Assembly (NCBI GenBank): GCA_023053685.1
Contig: JALIGW010000003.1
Coordinates: 47,209,996 to 47,273,995 of the forward strand
Reading direction: 5' to 3'
DNA length: 64,000 nt
Source of the DNA: Diadophis punctatus similis
Taxonomy: Eukaryota > Chordata > Lepidosauria > Squamata > Dipsadidae
The notes beneath the pieces were generated by a model that worked only from the letters and a program-made list of their open reading frames with translations, was not told the DNA's origin and made no database searches. The position numbers and the translations under genes are program-made. Positions 58,287 to 64,000 of this stretch are shown piece by piece (position 1 is the first letter of the stretch; each line of letters opens with the position of its first letter).

Positions 58287-59572
58287 CAGGGGTGAAATGC
58301 TCCCAGTTAGGACTGGTTCGTGTGTACTGGTAGTGGTGGGCACCTGTCATTCGGAGAACTGGTAGTGACAGCTGGCTGACCACGCCCCCGAACCCGTCCT
58401 CCAGTCGCCGCTCGCTCGCTCTGCCCTACCCCGCCCAGTCTCTGCTCTCCAGCTTGCCTGCCTGAAGCGCTGCACCCCTAATCTGCCTGCAAAGCCTACA
58501 AAGTTGCGGTCTACTTAGCTGCCCCTGCCCCCACCACCATCCCAGCCTGTCTTCCATACTCCATTCTCCATGGCCTGCAGCCCCAACAAGCTTGCCTGCC
58601 TTCTACGCGGCCTTCCCGGTGTCCATGTGGCCAGCTTGTGAAGGCAGGCAAGCGGAAGGCTGCGTGGAAGGCAGGCAAGCATGTTGGGGCCAGCTGGCCG
58701 CGAGGAAGGGAGCTAGCAGCCTTGCCCATGCCCACTTGCCTTCCAAGGTCTGCGGCCCTTGGAGGAGATGCAGCTACTGCTCTGGAGCTGAGAAGGGGGG
58801 TGGCAACAGTGGCATGGCTTTGGAAGGCAAGCAGATGTCCTACGGCTGCACATGCACTCTCAGACCCCCCCTCGGAACGAGAGGAACAGCCGCAGCAGCT
58901 GCCGCCAGCCTCTCAGGGGCCTCGTGGTGATGGGCTTCGCTGCAAGCTGACCCGACTGCAGGCTTTGCGACACCCATCCTGGTGCTTCCCCTTAAATAAG
59001 TCGCCTGTCAGGGTTCCAAATAGCATCCAAAACCAAATCAGAGTCCGAGGCAAAGTATTCCTTAAAGTTCCAATTTATTATCAAAACCATGTTGGCACAT
59101 CTGGGAGAAACCCGAATCTGAAGTCCCAGGGGTTTCTCCACCCAGTTGGAAGTTCAAGCCCTTGTCCCCACACCCCCAAGTCCATCACGTTGACCAATCT
59201 TCATCTGCCAACTTGGCAGCAACTCCCATCTCCTTACGTGCAGGTGCAGAAGTGCGAAAACAAAGAATGACCTTTACCATCTAGAAGGAATTTGTTATGG
59301 CTACATGCAGACATCCTTCATGCAATTACCCCTCCCAAATTTTCACAGCTAAGAATACATTTTAAAATAGCATAAAGTGTGGCAGGCCAAAGACCTCAAC
59401 TAAAATGGCTTCGGCCTGACATCGCCTTTTCCTAAGCGCTCAACTGGAACTCGAAGCCTGACCACCAAGCCACGCCCACCTGAAAGCCATGCCCACCTGA
59501 CCTCCAAGCCATGCCCACAAAATAAGCCACACCCACAGAACCGGTAGGGAAAATTTTAAGATTTCACCACTG
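58287..59572 (+). mobile_element. Large hAT-type MITE nested in L3/CR1
   Basis: Ends CAGGGGTGAAATGCTCCCAG and AATTTTAAGATTTCACCACTG match those of 33980-34673. The interior is GC-rich (tracts of GCCTGCCTTC/GGCAGGCAAG form partial inverted repeats). Flanks ATCGACAG and ATAGTATT are not identical, so the target duplication is decayed or lost. A solo LTR is nested at 59006-59421. Confidence 0.8.
59006..59421 (-). mobile_element. Solo LTR, 5-bp TSD TCGCC
   Basis: A 416-bp unit begins TGTCAGGGTTCC and ends GGCCTGACA, with TG...CA termini and a 6-bp inverted end (TGTCAG/CTGACA). Exact 5-bp duplications TCGCC lie at 59001-59005 and 59422-59426. A minus-strand AATAAA (antisense ATTTATTATC near 59075) suggests minus orientation. 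No internal retroviral or Gypsy genes remain, so the family is undetermined. Confidence 0.88.
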
Positions 59573-59639
59573 ATAGTATTCCTCTTGTCCACTAATTTTG
59601 TCACTTTGTCAAAGAATGCAATAAGATTTGTCAAAGATG

Positions 59640-59797
59640 CAATAAGAATGCATAAGCGCACCATCGTGCCTACTGTCCCTGTCCTATTGTCCAAATTTAC
59701 CTATACCTACTTTGCTTTTGTTTATGTTTATACCATACCTGTTATCTTGTACACGTTTTGACAAATAAAATAAATAAAAATAAATAAATAAATGATC
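59640..59797 (+). mobile_element. (AAAT)n-tailed retroposon fragment nested in L3/CR1
   Basis: GCATAAGCGCACCATCGTGC through TTGTACACGTTTTGACAAAT to an (AAAT)n tail is a relative of the antisense copies at 37820 and 46226. The host LINE resumes with GATCTGTTTTTGACAAACCC. Confidence 0.7.
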
Positions 59798-60410
59798 TGT
59801 TTTTGACAAACCCATGTTGGCTTTTGATTATTACCTTGTTTGCTTCTAGGTGTTCATTGACTATCTTTTCCAAAATCTTCCCTGGTATTGAGGTCAGTAG
59901 GTCTGTAGTTTCCTAGATCTATTTTTTTTTTCCTTTTTTGAAGATGGGAACTACATCAGCTCTTTTCCAGTCCTCTGGCAGTTCCCCAGTTCTCCAGGAT
60001 CTTTGAAAGATATAATTCAGTGGTTCTGAGATCTCGTCTGCCAGTTCCTTCAGAACCTTGGAGTATAATCCATCTGGTCTTGGTGATTTGAACTCGTCTA
60101 GGGTAGACAGGTGTTCACTTACCATTTTCTTCCCTATTTTAACTTGTGTTCCTAATATGTTTTTTGTGGTGCTGTTTTTGATAGGTTGGACTGTTTTTTC
60201 CCTTTGTGTAAAGACAGATGCAAAAAATGAGTTAAGAAGTTCTGCTTCTCCTTGTTGCTTGTCACCTTCTTGCCACTTTCTCCCAGCAATGGACCAATTG
60301 TTTCTTTGACTTTTTTCTTTTTTTATATATGTTGGTAGAAGCTTCTTTTTTGTTATTTTCTCCTTTTATAGCAAGCCTTTGTTTATTATGAGCCTTAGCT
60401 TTCCTCACTT

Positions 60411-61195
60411 CATTTATTTATTTATTTTATTTATTTGAATGGATTTCTATGCCGCCCAACTCCCGGAGGGACTCTGGGCGGCTCACAACATATTAGAATC
60501 CATTACAAAATATAAAAGACAGCAATTAAAAATTATAAAAAATACAAAGTACAAAAGTTAAAAGAGTATCTCACAATCACAAACAAGGGGGGAGACCCAT
60601 ATCTAATCTAGTTGGTCCCACTTTCACCCCGCCTGCTGGAAGAGCCAAGTTTTTATTGCTTTCCGGAAGGCCAGTAGGGTGGGGATGGTCCTGATCACCG
60701 GGGGAAGCTGTTCCACAGGGAGGGAGCTCCCACAGAGAAGGCTCTCCCCCTCGGCCCAGCCAACCGACATTGTTTGGTCGATGGGACCTGGAGGAGGCCG
60801 ACTCTGTGGGCCCTGACCGGTCGTAGGGAGGTATGCGGCAGGATGCAGTCCCGAAGGTAACCTGGCCCTGAGCCATGTAGGGCTTTAAAGGTAACGACCA
60901 ACACCTTAAATTGGATCCGGAGACTAATGGGCAGCCAATGCAGCTGGCGGAGGATCGGTGTTACGTGGGTGTATCTGGGTACACCCACCACAGCTCGCGC
61001 AGCTGCATTTTGCACCAATTGCAGTCGCCGGACACTCTTCAAGGGTAGCCCCATGTAGAGCGCATTGCAGTAATCCAGCCGTGAGGTGATAAGGGCATGA
61101 GTGACTGTGAGAAGTGCCTCCTTCTCCAAGTAGGGTCGCAATTGGTGCACAAGACGTACCTGTGCAAAGGTCCCCCTAGCCACAGCTGAAAGATG
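60411..61195 (-). mobile_element. CR1 LINE 3' end nested in L3/CR1
   Basis: The minus strand encodes RGTFAQVRLVHQLRPYLEKE, SRLDYCNALYMGLPLKSVRR and PTKQCRLAGPRGRAFSVGA (its last residues frameshifted), the same C-terminus as the 40-45 kb CR1, and ends with the antisense AAAT tail at 60411. It separates two parts of the older LINE. Confidence 0.9.
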
Positions 61196-62233
61196 TTGCT
61201 TGGGATATTTGCTGATATTCTGCCTTAGTTATTTGCCCCTCTTTCCACTTTTTACACTTGTCCTTTTTGTCTTTCAATTTGTCAGAGAGTTCTTTATGCA
61301 GCCATGCTGGTTTCTTTTGAGAGCTATTATTTTTCTTCTTCATTGGTATTGTGCTAGACTGAGCTTTTATAATCTCACTTTTCAAAATTTCCCAAGCTTC
61401 TTGAGTTGTTTTTCCCTTGAGGATTCTCATCCATGGAATCCTTCTCAAGTTCTCTCTAAGTTTATTGAAATTAGCTCTCTTAAAGTCCAAGACTCTAATT
61501 TGACTTTGTTCTACTACTTGTGCTTGCATAATGTTGAATTCCAATATTGCATGATCACTTGCCCCCAAGGTTCCTGTAGCTTCAACACCTTCTATCATTT
61601 CATCTCTGTTAGTGAGAATTAAGTTCAATATGGCTCATCCCCTTGTTCCCTTCTCTACTTTTTGGGAAACAAAGTTGTCCACTAGGTTTGTTAGGAACCT
61701 GTTGGATCTTCCACTTGGTGCAGTTTGTCTCCCAGTTGATGTCAGAGTAGTTAAAATCCCCTATTACTATTGTGATGTGCTTCCTACTTACCTTAGTTAG
61801 CTGACTAGCAAAAAGTCCATCTATTTCCTGTTTGGTTGGGTGGCCTATAGTATAGATCTATGGCAATGTCATCCCCCCCTTTAATATTGACCTAAATGCA
61901 TTCAAGCGAATTTTCATCATTATTGTGCTCATTTCTGTAGAGATGTAGTTATTTCATATGTATATAGTGTAACTCCACCTTCTCTTTTATTTGATCTATT
62001 TCTTTTAAATAATTTAAGTCCTTCTAGCTGTATGTTCCATTTGTGGGTTTCATCCCACCAAGTTTCCGTAATGGCAACAATATCATATCTATAATTGTAG
62101 GTAGGTCTAAATAGCTCTTTAGCACTGAATGCAGCTCACAGGAATTCTAGTACAGCTGGGTAACCAAATGGAGTTCCAGGGTCCTCCTGTCTATTTCTCA
62201 CATCTTTATTCTTGGATGGTATTTTATATAAAG

Positions 62234-62735
62234 ACTAGCTGATAACCCGGCGTTGCCTGGATATTTATAGACGTCGAAGTGTTTGTCTGACAGGGAGCCA
62301 TTGGGAGGGGCCTTTCTTCCCCTTACTCCCATGCCCATCATCCCAGCTCTCCCTTCCCCCTCCCATGCGCTCCTCTTTCCCGCCCTTTCTATGATCCTGG
62401 CACTTTGCCCCAAATCCACCAGGGGGATGCCATCTGCCTCTGACAGGGAGCCATTGGGAGGGGGCTTTCTTCCCCCTACTCCCATGCCCATCAACCCTGC
62501 CCTCTCCCTTCCCCCTCCCATGCGCTCCTCTTTCCTGCCCTTTCTACAATCCTAGCACTTTGCCCCAAATCCACCAGGGGTGCCATCTGCCTCTGACAGG
62601 AAGCCATTGGGAGGGTCCTTTCTTCCCCCTACTCCCACGCTTATCATCCCTGTCCTCTCTCTTCCCCCTCCCATGGGCTCTAGGATGCCGCACTCGCTCT
62701 CCTTAATGGCCCAGGCCTTTCAGAGTTATGCTGGA

Positions 62736-62766
<31 letters not shown>

Positions 62767-62870
62767 CACACACCTAGAGGTGTCTTACCACCACAGTATT
62801 TGTTTCCAGAGGGTAAGTCATCTGTGTACCAAGTTTGGTTGAAATTGCTCGAGCTGTTCCAGAGTTATGC
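62234..62870 (+). mobile_element. Interspersed repeat (GATAACCCGGCGTTGCC family) with internal tandem units
   Basis: It begins GACTAGCTGATAACCCGGCG and contains ACCAAGTTTGGTTGAAATTG and TCCAGAGTTATGCTGGAACA, motifs of a repeat found in many animal genomes whose class I cannot name with certainty. Inside, three units of about 153 bp start at 62285, 62439 and 62592 (each TCTGACAGGGAGCCATTGGG or close). A short (AC)n lies near 62738-62772. Confidence 0.6.
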
Positions 62871-62879
62871 TGGAACATA

Positions 62880-62957
62880 CACATATATATCTATATATCT
62901 ATATATCTATATATCTATCTATATCTATATCTATATCTATATCTATATCTATATCTA

Positions 62958-63036
<79 letters not shown>

Positions 63037-63052
63037 ATATACACATACATAC
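62880..63052. repeat. (ATATCT)n/(ATCT)n microsatellite
   Basis: TATATC hexamers are followed by about 20 ATCT tetramers. The Ile/Tyr/Leu/Ser-rich frames are artefacts. Confidence 0.95.
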
Positions 63053-63057
63053 ACACC

Positions 63058-63672
63058 CCGTATTTTTCGGAGTATAAGACGCACCTTAGTTTTTGCGGAG
63101 GAAAATAGGGGAAAACAATCTGCCTACCAGGTATTCATCTGGCTAGCATCCTTAGTCTGGTCAGCTTCAGCACATTATTTTATCCCCTAGTTAGGACTTA
63201 AAAAAACCTTCTTCTGAGAGAGTAACAATGAAAGAGCATGCAAGCCAATAAGAGCTGGGAAGATCGTTAGCACCTAGTTAGGGCTAGAAAAAAACTTATT
63301 CAGAGCAAGTAGAGCAATGAAAAAAACCCTGCAAAGACTTAGGGCTGGAAAAACCTTCTTCTGAGAGAGTAACAATGAAAGAGCCTGCAAGCCAGTAAGA
63401 GCTGGGAAGATCGTTAGCACCTGGTTAGGGCTAGAAAAAAACTTATTCGGAACAAGTAGAGCAATGAAAAAAAATTCTGCAAAGACTTAGGGCTGGAAAA
63501 ACATTCTTTGGAGAGAGTAACAATGAAAAAGCCTGCAAGGTAAGAGCTGGGAAGATCTGTTAGCACCTAGTTAGGGCTGGAAAAAAAGCTACATTCGAAG
63601 TATAAGATGCACCCAAATTTTCAGCCACTTTTAGGGAGGAAAAAGGTGTGTCTTATACTCCAAAAAATACGG
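63058..63672 (+). mobile_element. TA-target MITE (CCGTATTTTTC family) with internal duplication
   Basis: Ends CCGTATTTTTCGGAGTATAA and TTATACTCCAAAAAATACGG; TA follows the right end but not the left, where it abuts the microsatellite. A block of about 155 bp (CTTCTGAGAGAGTAACAATG ... AACTTATTC.GA.CAAGTAGAG) is present twice, making this the longest copy in the window. Confidence 0.85.
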
Positions 63673-64000
63673 TATATGAAAGAAGAAGATGATGATTAAC
63701 AAAGGCCAAGTCCATACATTATGTTAACTCACGACTTCATTAATTGTCATTTGTTGAACAACCCCTGCAAAGAACGATATTGCTTCGTATATTGCATGAA
63801 CTCATGTATAATCTTCACCAAACTTGGCTATTGTCTAACAAATGTATCCTAGATTTTAGGCTAGTGCCATGCTAGCTAATAATTATCATGATCCTAACCC
63901 TGAAAGGACATTGCATTGGGAACTCTGATTATGGAAGACTACAAGATTTGGCCAGCAAATATTATGCAACCAAGAACTGGTTGCTCTAAATTATAAGGTT
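63673..64000. other. No recognisable gene
   Basis: AT-rich sequence to the window end; nothing recognised. Confidence 0.5.

Larger units (their letters stand above)
57149..62233 (-). mobile_element. Long antisense L3/CR1 LINE with nested insertions
   Basis: From its 3' end (ATAACAGAGTTGGAAGGGAT at 57153) upstream, the minus strand encodes the RT C-terminus (57222-58133), YLYFSKAFDKVDHNLLLDK and TTRWIHNWLTNRTQCVVLNG (near 58286), SRPDG-type RT start LDEFKSPRPDGLYSKVLKEL and EDWKRADVVPIFKKG (59919-60125), and an EN-RT linker (61196-61628, NLILTNRDEMIEGVEATGTL, GASDHAILEF). Remaining endonuclease sequence extends to about 62233. Insertions at 58287-59572, about 59640-59797 and 60411-61195 interrupt it. 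All frames are broken. Confidence 0.88.

Noticed and set aside
58592..59270. 210-codon + strand ORF
   Set aside because: It crosses from the hAT MITE interior into the solo LTR, so it cannot be one gene, and no domain is visible.
62728..63190. Tyr/Ile/Ser-rich ORFs at the end of the window
   Set aside because: They are translations of the ATCT microsatellite and the adjacent MITE.

Overview
This is a vertebrate nuclear window, almost certainly from a squamate reptile and most likely a snake. The evidence is a spliced vertebrate potassium-channel gene with kilobase introns, a large CpG island, and a dense squamate-type repeat load: CR1/L3 LINEs whose 3' ends abut AGAAT-type pentamer microsatellites (a known snake signature), a BovB-like LINE tail ending in (CAA)n, Sauria-type tRNA SINEs, and many hAT and TA-target MITEs.

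The only host gene I can support is KCNC4 (Kv3.4, an A-type Shaw-class voltage-gated K+ channel) on the + strand. A CpG island (about 8.27-9.80 kb) holds the promoter, with an X-box palindrome, inverted CCAAT boxes and a TATA-like box at its 5' edge. Exon 1 (10030-10677) encodes the N-type inactivation ball and the T1 tetramerisation domain. Exon 2 (19881-20823) encodes S1-S6 with the S4 sensor, the selectivity filter and the PVP hinge. Exon 3 (26368-26553) encodes the C-terminal tail. The splice phases are 0, 1 and 1. The last exon is uncertain: 45428-45477 is the best of three phase-compatible candidates (the others are near 31489 and 52421). The mammalian-type final exon was not recognised.

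Everything else is intronic or flanking sequence rich in mobile elements. Many insertions can be dated relative to each other because target-site duplications (TSDs) are visible. The best nests are: 33.85-35.35 kb, a TA-MITE containing a second copy of itself and a hAT MITE with a 41-bp minisatellite; 39.8-45.06 kb, a nearly full-length CR1 LINE with an 8-bp-TSD hAT element inside it; and 57.15-62.23 kb, an antisense L3/CR1 holding a MITE that itself holds a solo LTR, plus two other retroposon fragments.

The most unusual object is the 994-bp hAT element at 43619-44612. Between its Charlie-like ends it carries, in antisense, 42 codons matching the start of the PHLDA1 pleckstrin-homology domain plus CpG-rich sequence upstream of it. 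It looks like a Pack-MITE-style capture of a host gene fragment by a vertebrate hAT transposon, inserted into a CR1 LINE downstream of KCNC4 exon 3. No prokaryotic features, CRISPR arrays, rRNA genes or intact tRNA genes were seen. No protein-coding gene was recognised in 1-8 kb or from about 46 kb to the end.
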